Source of the DNA: Paenibacillus kribbensis
Lineage (GTDB): Bacteria > Bacillota > Bacilli > Paenibacillales > Paenibacillaceae
Direction of reading: 5' to 3'
Length of the DNA: 64,000 nucleotides
Assembly (NCBI RefSeq): GCF_002240415.1
Contig: NZ_CP020028.1
Location: forward strand, 2,381,501-2,445,500
Translations under genes and position numbers: made by a program
Shown: positions 34,301-43,710 of the stretch, piece after piece
How the letters are laid out: every line of letters starts with the position of its first letter
Position numbering within the stretch: the stretch's first letter is position 1
The notes under the pieces: model-generated
Database searches by the model: none
Told to the model about the DNA's origin: nothing
What the model saw: the letters and a program-made list of their open reading frames with translations, nothing else

Positions 34301-35025
34301 AGCTACTCCAAAACCTGTCTGACGGCAGCAGTGCAGCTGTTTTATTAGGTGAAACCGATGAACTACTGTATCATGTGCGTCAGCGGCTTGCTTACCGGAT
34401 TGGAGAGTTTACGGCCGAGGCGTTTCATCCGTCTGTTTTACGCGAAGGAGCAGGGGATCTTCGTTCAGCCTTTGCCTCTTGTGGTCGTGAACTGATGCGA
34501 TTATTTGAGCTGGAGCTGTCCCAGGAATTATTGGCAACCACACTCCGGCTGGAAAAAACGGGAAAAGCCTTGGTAGGAAAGGCTATACAAGGGTGTGCGG
34601 AAGAGATGAACCAGCGGCTGACAGGTTTGGATTGCACAGCACCTGAAGCCAGAGAATGGTCTGTTCCTGAACTGATTGAAATTTCGCTGCAGGATTCCGT
34701 CCTTTGGAAGGAGTATTGGAACACCTTTAAAAATCCGAAGCTCTTTTTTGAAGGGGATGGTCGGGCGAATCTGCAATCCAAATTAGAGCCGATACTACGC
34801 GAGAAAGTTGGCGAAGCTGTTGAGGTGCAGCGGGAACGAATGTCTTCTTTTTACGTTAAACTAATGCAGGAGGAGCAAACGTGGCAGACGGCACAGCTTC
34901 GTGAGCAGATGCTGGAAACGCTTAGCGGTATGGAGCATGCACTCGCAGGTGACGAGCAGCCGCAGGTTTGGGAAGAGCTGGTAGCCCTTATTGCGAGGCT
35001 GGAGCAGGAAGAAACGCTGACGTAA
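31348..35025 (+). CDS. Double dynamin-family GTPase (DynA-like)
   Basis: A 1225-residue protein with two dynamin modules in tandem, the layout of Bacillus DynA, which works in membrane remodelling, cytokinesis and membrane stress. First GTPase: GHFSAGKSSLINSLCG from residue 53, VPTSANVV, LLDTPGVDST. Second: GAFSAGKSSFANALLG from residue 644, HPTTAAIN, LVDTPGADSV. Helical stalks follow each. Between them, about residues 468-612, lies a linker that is extremely rich in Ala/Arg/Pro and GC (32.75-33.2 kb). AAGGAG is 13 bases before ATG 31348, rather far; the next codon is also ATG. Confidence 0.92.
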   Translation: MMQTITGNAGKWSDTIEQIRNTLHKAGDRAGAKALADLLEKADADELTIAFCGHFSAGKSSLINSLCGKTVLPSGPVPTSANVVSIRHGHSRALIHPARTSENPEPEVMETSIAELAEYCKNGGAYESIQVWEDIPMLSGGGVLLDTPGVDSTDQGHALATHSALHWADIVFYVMDYNHVQSENNLSFAKSLSDWGKPLYLIINQIDKHRERELSFTRYRNEVEASFHAWQVHYTDILFTSLKESNHPWNQWQQLPSLIQQLLKRKTELLAYSLVSSMHHLVEQHVEEVEAAEEEELSMLLEEAGGEEAISRLEMEQKALQQEDEQWRMLPEQEHTRLRQELDRLLEHAHLTPAELREAAGEYLESRKPGFKIGLWFAGGKTEREKEHRLERLTRMLTDQVEGQLLPHVRELLRAWGEGHGLWSAAMEQKLDGIRPVTDRQLIEQTVKETALSPEYTLNYSKDLRAAVTADCRRKALELADRLLAQLAAQAEGRRAALASARHALLAQADAASRYSARVRAAAAHATALRSLLPQASAPAALPRAAALAAGADAASPMAPAARTDPARPAIAGTRAGSPLPQAGMAAAQSAAGGRRTRLEAASARLKAAAALVSPYPAMQATVRDLHARAAALEGGRFTLALFGAFSAGKSSFANALLGEAVLPVSPHPTTAAINRIMAPASPERHATADVHMKSVDALRDDLKYSFRLLGLGEPETVGWQEAVRELSPEGIHPAGRPHYSFLKAAAAGWEEAQSLLGQQLQVDLDQYRDFVASEHKSCFVEHIDLYYDCALTRQGIVLVDTPGADSVNARHTGVTFNYMKHADALVFITYYNHAFTQGDRQFLNQLGRVKETLALDQTFFIVNASDLASSEEELQSVTRHVQEQLQANGIRKPRIYPLSSMLALEAAEQGEPSLRTASRFEGFEKDFSAFAADELAGLSIASAMQELGRLRNRIEQHAADARYGVEERAIRLERLKGIRSELEQLLQNLSDGSSAAVLLGETDELLYHVRQRLAYRIGEFTAEAFHPSVLREGAGDLRSAFASCGRELMRLFELELSQELLATTLRLEKTGKALVGKAIQGCAEEMNQRLTGLDCTAPEAREWSVPELIEISLQDSVLWKEYWNTFKNPKLFFEGDGRANLQSKLEPILREKVGEAVEVQRERMSSFYVKLMQEEQTWQTAQLREQMLETLSGMEHALAGDEQPQVWEELVALIARLEQEETLT

Positions 35026-35080
35026 CGCCATCAACATGATTATGTATGTAACTCTATACACTATTGCGGAAGGCTTCAGG

Positions 35081-35113
35081 ACACCGGGTTGTGGGACAAC
35101 CCGGTGTTTTAAG
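35081..35113 (+). terminator. Terminator of the dynamin gene
   Basis: ACACCGGGTTGT-GGG-ACAACCCGGTGT followed by TTTAAG; short T-run but very stable stem. Confidence 0.8.
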
Positions 35114-35309
35114 CATGCTTCAAAAAGAAAGGAAAACTGAGGAAATAGCCATATTCAATGATAAGAAAGCGATTTAATTTGCCTAATCCCCCGCCAATTG
35201 CGAACCTGCCTGAAAACGGTCTGTTATCCTCTTTGCCGCCTTGGAATGCGAATGGTAAACTTCACTAAGCCATATAACAACGTCGTGCAACTAATGGAGG
35301 GACATTGAC

Positions 35310-37085
35310 ATGGAAGTGCTCAGGCAACTGCAAGTTTTTTTTCGCGAGAGGAGACATTATCTGTTTCTTTCCATTCTATGCCTTGCGATAGCGACGGCCC
35401 TGGGACTGGTGTATCCGAACCTGCTCCAAAGGCTCATTGATAACGCTATCATTCCTGGTGACTTCGAGAAAGTCCCGGTGCTGGCTCTGACTGTACTGGG
35501 AGTCGTAATTATCAAAGGGTTTATGCAATTTTTACATGGTTTTTTTGGTGGACGGCTAGGAAACTTTCTGGCGTATCGACTCCGCAATGCCTGTTACGAA
35601 AAGCTGCAATTTCTGTCCTTCAGATACTATGACACTGCCAAAACGGGGGATCTCATGTCCCGTCTGACCGGTGATCTGGAGGCGATTCGCAACTTTATCG
35701 GGTTTGGTTTTGCCCAACTCCTCAATGTGGTACTGATGGTCGTATTCGGCTCTATGATGATGCTGTATATCAACTGGCAGCTCACCCTCTTTACGATGAT
35801 CAGCATGCCTTTGCTGCTCTTCGTCACATTTAAGTTTGAATCCCGAATTCATCCCACCTTTCAGGAAATGCGGATTGCGCTCAGCGCCTTGACGACAGCG
35901 GTACAGGAAAATATAACAGGCGTGCGCACCGTCAAATCTTTTGCCCGTGAATCCTATGAAGTTGAAAAGTTCTCAATACGAAATGAACAGTATAAAAGCA
36001 ATCAAATTCAGGCTGCTTCCTTGTGGAGTCGCTTTTTCCCCGCCATGGAGCTGATCGCTTCTGTTAGTGTGGTCTTTCTATTAGGGATGGGGGGCTATCT
36101 GGTTATTGTAAAGTCGATGACTCTGGGGCAGCTTGTCGCTTTTTTTAGCTTAATTTGGTATATTATCGGTCCGATTTGGAGCATTGGCTTTCATATTAAT
36201 AACTATACGCAGTCTAAGGCTTCCGGTGAACGGGTCTTGGAGCTATTGAATCAGCATGTAGATGTAACCGATGAACCTGACGCTCTTGCGCTCCATACTG
36301 AGCAGGTGAGAGGACATATTACATTTGAACATGTCACGTTTGCTTACGGGAATAAGCTACCCGCTGTTGTTGACGTCAATCTGGATGCGCCACCAGGATC
36401 CGTCATTGGGATTTTGGGTGGAACAGGTTCAGGAAAATCGACCATTATTCAGCTCCTTATGCGGGCTTACAACGTGGACGCAGGCAGCATCAAGCTGGAC
36501 GGAACGGATATACGCCATTTGAAAATTCGTGATTTGCGTGCTCAAATTTCTTCTGTGTTTCAAGAGACGTTTTTGTTCTCATCGTCTATCCGCAACAACA
36601 TTGCTTATGGTCTAAGCCATGTCAGTATCGATGACATCATACGCGTTTCCAAGCTGGCTCAGGCACATGAATTCATCACCGAGCTGCCGCTGGGTTACGA
36701 TACCGTCGTCGGTGAACGTGGACTGGGGCTGTCTGGGGGACAAAAACAACGGATTGCCATCGCGCGCGCCCTACTCAAAAATCCAAAAATTCTCGTACTC
36801 GATGATGCCACCAGTGCGGTCGATATGGAGACAGAGCATGAAATTCAGACCGGTTTTCAAGAGGTTATGCGTGGACGCACGACATTTATTATAGCTCATC
36901 GAATCTCGTCGCTTCGTCATGCCAATGAAATTGTGGTGCTTGAGGAAGGGGAAATTGTCCAGCGAGGAACACATGAACAGCTTATTGCCACTCCAGGCCC
37001 GTACCAGGATGTGTATCATATTCAATACGCCGACTACATAGACCAGGCTCCAGACGGTGTATCTGAAAGGCAGGTGAGACCATGA
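35310..37085 (+). CDS. ABC exporter half-transporter, degenerate-site partner
   Basis: A 591-residue half-transporter: six-helix exporter domain (about 1-300) and nucleotide-binding domain with Walker A GGTGSGKST, signature LSGGQKQRIA and Walker B ILVLDDATSAVD. The residue after the Walker B Asp is Asp, not the catalytic Glu, so one ATP site of the pair is degenerate. That is the hallmark of heterodimeric multidrug exporters such as BmrCD, TM287/288 and YfiBC. Its stop overlaps the next gene by 4 bp. GGAGGG lies before the ATG. Substrate unknown. Confidence 0.93.
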   Translation: MEVLRQLQVFFRERRHYLFLSILCLAIATALGLVYPNLLQRLIDNAIIPGDFEKVPVLALTVLGVVIIKGFMQFLHGFFGGRLGNFLAYRLRNACYEKLQFLSFRYYDTAKTGDLMSRLTGDLEAIRNFIGFGFAQLLNVVLMVVFGSMMMLYINWQLTLFTMISMPLLLFVTFKFESRIHPTFQEMRIALSALTTAVQENITGVRTVKSFARESYEVEKFSIRNEQYKSNQIQAASLWSRFFPAMELIASVSVVFLLGMGGYLVIVKSMTLGQLVAFFSLIWYIIGPIWSIGFHINNYTQSKASGERVLELLNQHVDVTDEPDALALHTEQVRGHITFEHVTFAYGNKLPAVVDVNLDAPPGSVIGILGGTGSGKSTIIQLLMRAYNVDAGSIKLDGTDIRHLKIRDLRAQISSVFQETFLFSSSIRNNIAYGLSHVSIDDIIRVSKLAQAHEFITELPLGYDTVVGERGLGLSGGQKQRIAIARALLKNPKILVLDDATSAVDMETEHEIQTGFQEVMRGRTTFIIAHRISSLRHANEIVVLEEGEIVQRGTHEQLIATPGPYQDVYHIQYADYIDQAPDGVSERQVRP

Positions 37086-38920
37086 ATATACCAGCAGAAA
37101 AAGCCAACCCGTTAAAAAAGCCCAAAAATGAACGTTTTGTGTATCAGGATGATGATGTCATTGACAAACCGTTTAACTGGTCAGAATTTAAACGGTTGCT
37201 TGCCTACATGAAGCCTTATGCCCGTCAGATCCTGCCGATTCTTCTGGTCATGATGATTCTCGGTACCATCACCAAGCTGACGGTTCCTTATTTGATCAGT
37301 CTGGCGATTGATAAGGCGATTGCTCCCGCATGGCCGGCAATGCCCAGCGTGAAGTTGCTATTGCTTATAACGGGTGCGGTGCTATTGCTATATTTGATTC
37401 AATGGGCAGCCAATACGTACCGCATTAAATTCACCAATATTATCGGTCAACGCGTTATTTACGATCTGCGAGAAGATCTGTTTAAGCATATTCAAAAGCT
37501 TTCTTTCAATTTCTTTGATAAAAGACCGGCCGGGTCTGTATTAGTACGTGTGACGAATGACATTAACTCGCTACAGGATCTGTTTACGAATGGGGCAGTG
37601 AATGTCCTGATCGACTGCGTACAGCTCATGGGAATCATTGTCATTTTACTGCTGATTAACTGGAAGCTCGGCTTGGCAGTCATTGTGACCGTCCCCATCA
37701 TGTTTTTGATCTCAACCAAGCTGCGCGTGCGTATCCGTCGCGCCTGGCAGGAAGTACGCATGAAGAACTCACGCATCAACTCTCATCTGAATGAGTCCAT
37801 TCAGGGGATTCGTGTGACACAGGCCTATACGCAGGAGCATGAAAACATGGCTTTTTTCGATGACATGAACAGCTCCAGCAAAAGGTCGTGGGATAAAGCC
37901 TCCGCTATGAATCAGGTTTTTGGTCCGCTGATTGATATTACAGGAGGGCTGGGTACGCTGGTGCTATTCTGGTTCGGAGCGCATCTGATTCAGACGGATC
38001 AGCTTACCGTTGGTCTGCTGGTTGCATTTGCCAACTATGTAGGGAACTTTTGGGAGCCGATTAATCGCCTGGGTCAAATGTACAATCAATTGCTGGTTGC
38101 GATGGCTTCATCGGAGAGAATATTTGAGTTTATGGATGAACAGCCGAATATTGCGAACAAGCCGGGAGCCAAGGATTTACCGCTTATTCGGGGCGATATT
38201 CAATTTGAAAATGTTGTGTTTGAATATGAAAAGGGACGTCAGGCGCTTAAAGGCATTACTCTCTCTGTCGAGGCGGGCCAGTCCATTGCCCTTGTGGGTC
38301 ATACCGGATCAGGTAAAAGTACAATCATTAACCTGCTCAGCCGGTTCTATGACATTACGTCAGGGAGGCTTACCATTGATAGTCATGATGTGCGTGACGT
38401 GACGGTGGAGAGCTTGCGCAGCCAGATTAGCATTGTGCTTCAGGATACGTTTATATTTTCAGGTACGATTCGCGATAATATTCGTTTTGGCCGTCTGGAT
38501 GCAACGGATGAGGAGATTGAAATGGCTGCGAAGGCGGTCAATGCTCATGAATTCATCGTTCAATTACCGGGCGGCTACGAAACAGAGGTGGAGGAGCGAG
38601 GCGGTATGCTATCCATGGGTCAGCGGCAGCTGTTATCCTTTGCCCGGGCATTGCTTGCCAATCCGCGAATTCTTATTTTGGATGAGGCGACAGCCAGCAT
38701 TGATACGGAAACAGAACTGAAAATCCAGGATGCCCTTCAGGTTCTGCTGAAAGGAAGGACGTCTTTTATGGTCGCCCACCGTTTGTCTACCATTCGGAAT
38801 GCCGATCATATTGTTGTACTGGACCATGGAGAGATTCAGGAAAGTGGTAATCATGAGCAATTGATGAAAAAACATGGAATATATCGGGGGCTGGTGGAAG
38901 CACAGTTCAGATTTTTGTAA
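37082..38920 (+). CDS. ABC exporter half-transporter, catalytic partner
   Basis: A 612-residue half-transporter with a 45-residue polar N-terminal extension, a six-helix membrane domain and a nucleotide-binding domain. Walker A is GHTGSGKST, Walker B ILILDEATASID with the catalytic Glu, and the signature is LSMGQRQLL instead of LSGGQ. The altered signature faces the degenerate Walker B of the partner in a head-to-tail dimer, as expected for this group. Translationally coupled (ATGA) with the upstream half. Confidence 0.93.
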   Translation: MNIPAEKANPLKKPKNERFVYQDDDVIDKPFNWSEFKRLLAYMKPYARQILPILLVMMILGTITKLTVPYLISLAIDKAIAPAWPAMPSVKLLLLITGAVLLLYLIQWAANTYRIKFTNIIGQRVIYDLREDLFKHIQKLSFNFFDKRPAGSVLVRVTNDINSLQDLFTNGAVNVLIDCVQLMGIIVILLLINWKLGLAVIVTVPIMFLISTKLRVRIRRAWQEVRMKNSRINSHLNESIQGIRVTQAYTQEHENMAFFDDMNSSSKRSWDKASAMNQVFGPLIDITGGLGTLVLFWFGAHLIQTDQLTVGLLVAFANYVGNFWEPINRLGQMYNQLLVAMASSERIFEFMDEQPNIANKPGAKDLPLIRGDIQFENVVFEYEKGRQALKGITLSVEAGQSIALVGHTGSGKSTIINLLSRFYDITSGRLTIDSHDVRDVTVESLRSQISIVLQDTFIFSGTIRDNIRFGRLDATDEEIEMAAKAVNAHEFIVQLPGGYETEVEERGGMLSMGQRQLLSFARALLANPRILILDEATASIDTETELKIQDALQVLLKGRTSFMVAHRLSTIRNADHIVVLDHGEIQESGNHEQLMKKHGIYRGLVEAQFRFL

Positions 38921-39049
38921 AAAAAAGATCAAAAAATCGCGCTTTTTGTAAATTTTAATGCCGAGCACTATTGCATTCTTGAAGCTAAACCCTGAAAATA
39001 AAGATGAAAAGAGATCAGAGCAATATCGTCAGAGGGGGAAGAGTTCAAG

Positions 39050-40234
39050 ATGTGGGGTGCTCCTTTTTCTGCCAACGCTAAGAAGATGCTGCTGCTGGGC
39101 AGCGGAGAATTAGGAAAAGAAGTCATTATTGAAGCTCAGCGGCTTGGCGTGGAGTGTATTGCTGTAGACCGGTATGAATTGGCTCCAGCAATGCAGGTGG
39201 CCCATCGTTCTCACTGTCTGGATATGCAGGATGCTGAGGCGTTGAAGGCACTAATTCGCAAGGAAAAGCCCGACATAATTGTACCTGAAATCGAAGCTAT
39301 TGCTACGGGTGCTTTGGAAGAATTGGAGCAAGAGGGATTTCACGTAGTACCAACAGCCCGGGCCGCCCGTCTTACGATGGACCGGGAGGGCATTCGCAGG
39401 CTTGCCGCCGAGAAGTTGCAGCTTCCGACCGCCGCCTACCGCTTTGCAGATGATTTTGAGCAGTTGCGGTCAGCGGTTCATGAGCTTGGTACGCCCTGCG
39501 TGGTTAAGCCCTTGATGAGCTCGTCAGGTAAAGGGCAGTCTGTATGCCGGACACCTGAAGATGCAGAAGCCTGCTGGAATACGGCGCTGGAAGGCGCACG
39601 TGCCAAAACAACACGCGTCATTGTTGAAGCTTTTGTCCCATTTGAGAGCGAAATTACGTTATTGACCGTCAGATCGGTTTCAGGTACGACTTTTTGCCCA
39701 CCGATTGGCCATATTCAGAAAGACGGGGATTATGTCGAATCCTGGCAACCTCATGGCATGACGGACAAGCAGCTTTCAGAGGCAGAGGATATTGCACGTA
39801 CGATTACGGATGAATTGGGTGGTTATGGATTGTTTGGCGTTGAGCTGTTTTTAACGGCTGATGGCGTCATATTCAGTGAGGTATCCCCTCGTCCGCATGA
39901 TACTGGAATGGTAACAATGATTACGCAGGATTTGTCGGAATTTGCGCTTCATGTGCGGGCCATTCTCGGTTTCCCGGTGCCGTCAGTTACGTTGCTTACA
40001 CCAGGGGCTTCAGCTACCTTGAAGGCAGAATTGGCTACACGGGATTTCGCAATAAGTGGTATGGATGATGCTTTGTCGTTACCCCGGACACAGGTGCGAG
40101 TGTTCGGGAAGCCTGAAACCAAGCCGGGACGCCGGATGGCTGTAGCGCTTAGCGCTGCAGGAGATGTGGAGACAGCACGGAAGACGGCCAAAGAGGCTGC
40201 TAATATGCTGAAAGTGGAGGTAAATCATGTCTAA
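39050..40234 (+). CDS. purT: Formate-dependent phosphoribosylglycinamide formyltransferase
   Basis: ATP-grasp enzyme, 394 residues, that makes formyl-GAR from GAR, ATP and free formate in purine synthesis. Motifs: [20 protein letters not shown] at the N-terminus, [25 protein letters not shown] (ATP loop), and [15 protein letters not shown], the PurT-specific block. It uses formate, which the cell also handles through the FdhF system in this window. GAGGGGGAAG precedes ATG 39050. It overlaps the following acetyltransferase by 8 bp. Confidence 0.95.
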   Translation: MWGAPFSANAKKMLLLGSGELGKEVIIEAQRLGVECIAVDRYELAPAMQVAHRSHCLDMQDAEALKALIRKEKPDIIVPEIEAIATGALEELEQEGFHVVPTARAARLTMDREGIRRLAAEKLQLPTAAYRFADDFEQLRSAVHELGTPCVVKPLMSSSGKGQSVCRTPEDAEACWNTALEGARAKTTRVIVEAFVPFESEITLLTVRSVSGTTFCPPIGHIQKDGDYVESWQPHGMTDKQLSEAEDIARTITDELGGYGLFGVELFLTADGVIFSEVSPRPHDTGMVTMITQDLSEFALHVRAILGFPVPSVTLLTPGASATLKAELATRDFAISGMDDALSLPRTQVRVFGKPETKPGRRMAVALSAAGDVETARKTAKEAANMLKVEVNHV

Positions 40235-40688
40235 CAATGTGATGATTCCAGTACTGACAATTCGTTCCGTAGAGCTTGGCGATTGCGAAGCCGTAACTGG
40301 ATTGCTAAGAGAAGTCGGATATCCGATGACTTGTGGCGTAATGAAAGAGGTTATGGGAACAACGCAGGAGGACAGTCAAGCGAATATGATGGTTGCAGAA
40401 ATGGATGGTCGTGTTGTCGGAGTAATCGGCATGCATACGGCTCAAAGCTTGGCTTATCCTGATCCTGCTGTACAAATCACCATGCTGGTCGTGAATGGGG
40501 AGTGTCGCGGCGAGGGCATTGGCAGACGTCTGGTGGCTTGTGGTGAGGATTGGGGACGTGCGCAAGGATGCAATCATTTATTCATTACTGGAGCGAATAA
40601 CCGCATCAAACAGGTAGAGGCCAGAGCCTTCTACAATCGAATTGGCTTTGAGAAGCAAGGTTACCGTTTCAGCAAAAAGCTCAGATAG
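40227..40688 (+). CDS. GNAT family N-acetyltransferase
   Basis: A 153-residue acetyl-CoA-dependent acetyltransferase. The fold is visible from [20 protein letters not shown] through [14 protein letters not shown] to the acetyl-CoA loop [13 protein letters not shown] and the C-terminal [15 protein letters not shown]. Substrate unknown. It overlaps purT by 8 bp and so is cotranscribed; the link may be only operonic. Confidence 0.9.
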   Translation: MSNNVMIPVLTIRSVELGDCEAVTGLLREVGYPMTCGVMKEVMGTTQEDSQANMMVAEMDGRVVGVIGMHTAQSLAYPDPAVQITMLVVNGECRGEGIGRRLVACGEDWGRAQGCNHLFITGANNRIKQVEARAFYNRIGFEKQGYRFSKKLR

Positions 40689-40736
40689 CTGCCTGATGAA
40701 AGCTAAAATTATATAAAATCTTATTATCTGTATATC

Positions 40737-40778
40737 AGTCCCGTGTCGGCTATTGCCAAGCGGGGCTATTTTTTTACC
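40737..40778 (+). terminator. Terminator of purT operon
   Basis: AGTCCCG...GGC and GCC...CGGGGCT arms followed by ATTTTTTTA. Confidence 0.75.
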
Positions 40779-40791
40779 AACTTTTACACCA

Positions 40792-40819
40792 TTGATCCTG
40801 CTAGGAAACATGATATACT
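40792..40819 (+). promoter_or_regulatory. SigA-type promoter of the CAP protein gene
   Basis: TTGATC (40792-40797), 16-base spacer, TATACT (40814-40819), with TG one base before the -10. About 85 nt of leader follow. Confidence 0.6.
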
Positions 40820-40909
40820 GCTAGAGTAAAGATTACAAAGTTGTAACCGGGCACGTTCAGAGCGAACATGTAATGCACCAAAACATTTATACAACAAGGA
40901 GATGACGAA

Positions 40910-41644
40910 ATGAAGAATATGTTGAAAAAAACACTGGTGATGGGAAGTCTAAGCGCCGTTTTATCCGCAGGATTCATCGTTCCGGCATCAGCAGCACCGG
41001 CTGACGATTTGACAGCGCAACTACAACAGTGGCTACAAAATAACGGATACTCTGTTCAATTGTCCAATGGGACGACGACAGTAACGAACAATGTAACTGA
41101 TTGTTTCGGACAGGGCAAGGCTAAAACTCAAACAGGGAATCCTTCTTCGGGCAAGCAAGTAACCAAACAGGGGAACCAAAACGCTTCACAGTCTGCTAAC
41201 AAGCAGCAGAATCAAGCTCAGAACACCAATTCTGGTGCAGGTCAGTCCGCAGGATCGGGTGCACAGCTCAGCAAGTCTCAATTTGCAGCAGAGGTTGTAA
41301 AGCTGGTAAACAACGAGCGCAGCAAAAATGGTCTGAAGCCACTGACTTCCGACGCGAAGCTTACGGAAGTAGCTTTGGCTAAAGCGAAGGATATGAGCAC
41401 TAACAATTACTTTGATCATACATCTCCGACCTATGGCTCACCATTTGATATGATGAAGAAATTTGGCGTAAGTTATACGTATGCAGGTGAAAATATTGCA
41501 ATGGGTCAAAAAAACCCGCAAGAAGTAATGAAAGCCTGGATGAACAGTCAGGGACACCGTGAAAATATTCTGAAGGCAGAATATACGCAAATTGGTGTGG
41601 CTTACTACAATGGATATTGGGTACAGGAGTTCACACGTAACTAA
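40910..41644 (+). CDS. Secreted CAP/SCP-domain protein (YkwD-like)
   Basis: A 244-residue secreted protein. The signal peptide (residues 1-28) ends PASAAPADD. A short region LTAQLQQWLQNNGYSV and a Gln/Asn/Ser-rich linker lead to a C-terminal CAP domain (about 125-244) with VVKLVNNERSKNGLKPL, MSTNNYFDHTSP, YAGENIAMG and WMNSQGHRENIL. Such YkwD-like proteins occur in spore formers; their activity is unknown. ATG follows AAGGAGATG. It has its own promoter and terminator. Confidence 0.93.
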   Translation: MKNMLKKTLVMGSLSAVLSAGFIVPASAAPADDLTAQLQQWLQNNGYSVQLSNGTTTVTNNVTDCFGQGKAKTQTGNPSSGKQVTKQGNQNASQSANKQQNQAQNTNSGAGQSAGSGAQLSKSQFAAEVVKLVNNERSKNGLKPLTSDAKLTEVALAKAKDMSTNNYFDHTSPTYGSPFDMMKKFGVSYTYAGENIAMGQKNPQEVMKAWMNSQGHRENILKAEYTQIGVAYYNGYWVQEFTRN

Positions 41645-41712
41645 AACCGATAACTAAAAACGATAGCAAGACGCATTTGTAGCACTTATATATAGCGACA
41701 TCGCGTTAATCT

Positions 41713-41745
41713 AAAGGCCTGCTGACACGTTCAGTGGGCCTTTGA
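41713..41745 (+). terminator. Terminator of CAP protein gene
   Basis: AAAGGCC-TG-CTGA-CACGT-TCAG-TG-GGCCTTT stem; short T-run. Confidence 0.72.
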
Positions 41746-41872
41746 TTCATTATTTATCGAATAGTATTGAACCATTGCTTGTATGCAAAAACAGGCACAC
41801 AGGATGTAAGTATAGTATGATAGCAGCAAGCAGCATAGATAACATACTACTTATAGAAAGTCAGGTGAACAA

Positions 41873-42553
41873 TTGAGCTACGAAATCGTGCATGAAGGCG
41901 CCTTTGCCATGCTCAAGGTGCAACTGAGCCCCGGAGAAACCATTAAAGCAGAAATGGGAGCGATGGTTTCCATGTCTTCCAGTGTAGACATCAAAGGAAC
42001 AGTGGATGGTGGACTGTTGCGTGGTTTGGGTCGGATGCTGAGTGGGGAAAAATTCTTTTTTCAAGAGCTGAGGGCAGCTCGGGGGCCGGCAGAAGTGCTG
42101 CTCGCCCCAGCCAGTATAGGAGATGTACAAGCCGTGGAGCTGGACGGCTCATACAGGCTGTTGGTCCAAAAGGACGGTTTTCTGGCATGTACAGAAGGGA
42201 TCGAGGTCAGTACCAAAATGCAAAACCTGATGAAAGGACTATTTTCTGGCGAAGGCTTTTTTATCGTTGAAATCAGTGGTCGGGGTACGGTGTTTCTGTC
42301 CTCTTACGGAGCTATTTATCCTCTGTATGTTGCACCCGGAGAGGAGCGCATTATTGATAATGCTCATCTGGTGGCATGGCCAGACTATATGGATTATAAA
42401 ATTGAGAAAGCATCGAAAGGCTGGCTGTCCAGCGTAACGAGTGGAGAAGCGCTTGTATGCCGGTTTCGCGGTGAAGGAACGGTGTTGATCCAGAGCCGGA
42501 ATCCGGGCAGCTTTGGACAATGGATCAAGAGCTTTATACCTGATAGCAAATAG
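41873..42553 (+). CDS. AIM24 / TIGR00266 family protein
   Basis: A 226-residue all-beta protein of the AIM24 family (TIGR00266), of unknown function and with a fold like the TRAP RNA-binding protein. Typical parts: LSPGETIKAEMGAMVSMS, GGLLRGLGRMLSGEKFF, GTVFLSSYGAI and VRFRGEG-like text near the end, with LIQSRNPGSF closing. TTG start at 41873 with AGGTGA six bases upstream. Single gene. Confidence 0.88.
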   Translation: MSYEIVHEGAFAMLKVQLSPGETIKAEMGAMVSMSSSVDIKGTVDGGLLRGLGRMLSGEKFFFQELRAARGPAEVLLAPASIGDVQAVELDGSYRLLVQKDGFLACTEGIEVSTKMQNLMKGLFSGEGFFIVEISGRGTVFLSSYGAIYPLYVAPGEERIIDNAHLVAWPDYMDYKIEKASKGWLSSVTSGEALVCRFRGEGTVLIQSRNPGSFGQWIKSFIPDSK

Positions 42554-42593
42554 TTTTTCGTCTTTACTGTGCAAACAAGCAGACATCGGATAA

Positions 42594-42620
42594 GGATGGC
42601 ATTTGCCATTCTTTTTTTAC
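42594..42620 (+). terminator. Terminator of AIM24 gene
   Basis: GGATGGCA-TT-TGCCATTC followed by seven T. Confidence 0.78.
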
Positions 42621-42795
42621 ATACTTGGGAAAAATAATATAATGATATTCACAAAAGTTTCACACAATCGAACCTCAAATGATGTTCCTTTCTTTTTTTT
42701 CACTGGTGTGCTTCATGAATCCCAGAACGGTTTATTTGCAAAATGATATGAGAAGCTTTATGTTTATTTCACTAAGCTATCAGGAGGGAACACGA

Positions 42796-43710
42796 GTGAA
42801 TTCATCAAAATGGATATGGCGGTCTGTCGGTTCCATTTCCATCGCCGCTACACTGCTATTATTATACGGATTTATTGCTGCAGTGCGAAGTATCACAGCT
42901 CCAGAGCTGATGGTTAGCACTCCACCTGTAAATACCGGTTCATCGCAGACACCAGCTGCGCCAGCTGCTGCTACTCAGACGGGAGAGTTTCGGGTAGCTG
43001 CCATTGGCGATTCGCTGGCCAAGGGAACGGGTGATGATTCCGGCAGTGGATTTGTACGTCGATCGGTGACCTTGTTAAATGGTCAGGAAGGTCATAAGGC
43101 GCAGCTCATCAACAATCTGGGGATTAATGGACTGACGACCCAAGGACTATTAACCAAGCTGGATGAGCCTGGTGTATCTTATGTATTAAAGAAGGCTAAC
43201 GTTATTATTGTCTCGATTGGAGGCAATGATTTATTTCAGGGTGCACAAGCTGCCCAGACTGGTAAAGAGCCACCAACACTTATCGGCTTGCGCAAAGCAT
43301 TGCCTGAAGCCTCCAAACGTCTGCAAAAAGTACTGACCAAGGTCGGAAAGATCAATCCGAAAGCTAAAATTATTTATGTGGGCTTATATAATCCATTCAG
43401 TGATCTGCCTGAAATGAAGGTGCCCGGCAACCTTGTTGTAACAGAATGGAATTTGGCAGCCATGGCTATTACCAACCAAAACAGCAATATGACGCTGATT
43501 CCAACATTCGATTTATTCCAGCAAAATCTTTCAGTCTATTTATCATCAGATCATTTTCATCCCAACGGACAGGGCTATCAGGCGATCGCTGAACGGATAG
43601 CGCAGGGATTTGCAGTTGCAGCGACGAAAGATACCGATCAAGCAGATCGTGAACAACAATCCGCCAGCAGCCAGCCGGCTGAAGTGAAGAAGGGAGGGAA
43701 CAAGGAATGA
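42796..43710 (+). CDS. Membrane-anchored SGNH/GDSL hydrolase
   Basis: A 304-residue esterase/lipase-like protein with an N-terminal membrane anchor (about residues 10-30) and an extracytoplasmic SGNH domain. Four blocks are visible: AAIGDSLAKGTG (Ser), NNLGINGLTT (Gly), VSIGGNDLF (Asn) and SDHFHPNGQGY (Asp and His). GTG 42796 has AGGAGG seven bases upstream; the longer frame to 42679 has no ribosome site. It overlaps the ABC ATPase gene by 4 bp, so the three genes to 45765 form an operon. Confidence 0.9.
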   Translation: MNSSKWIWRSVGSISIAATLLLLYGFIAAVRSITAPELMVSTPPVNTGSSQTPAAPAAATQTGEFRVAAIGDSLAKGTGDDSGSGFVRRSVTLLNGQEGHKAQLINNLGINGLTTQGLLTKLDEPGVSYVLKKANVIIVSIGGNDLFQGAQAAQTGKEPPTLIGLRKALPEASKRLQKVLTKVGKINPKAKIIYVGLYNPFSDLPEMKVPGNLVVTEWNLAAMAITNQNSNMTLIPTFDLFQQNLSVYLSSDHFHPNGQGYQAIAERIAQGFAVAATKDTDQADREQQSASSQPAEVKKGGNKE

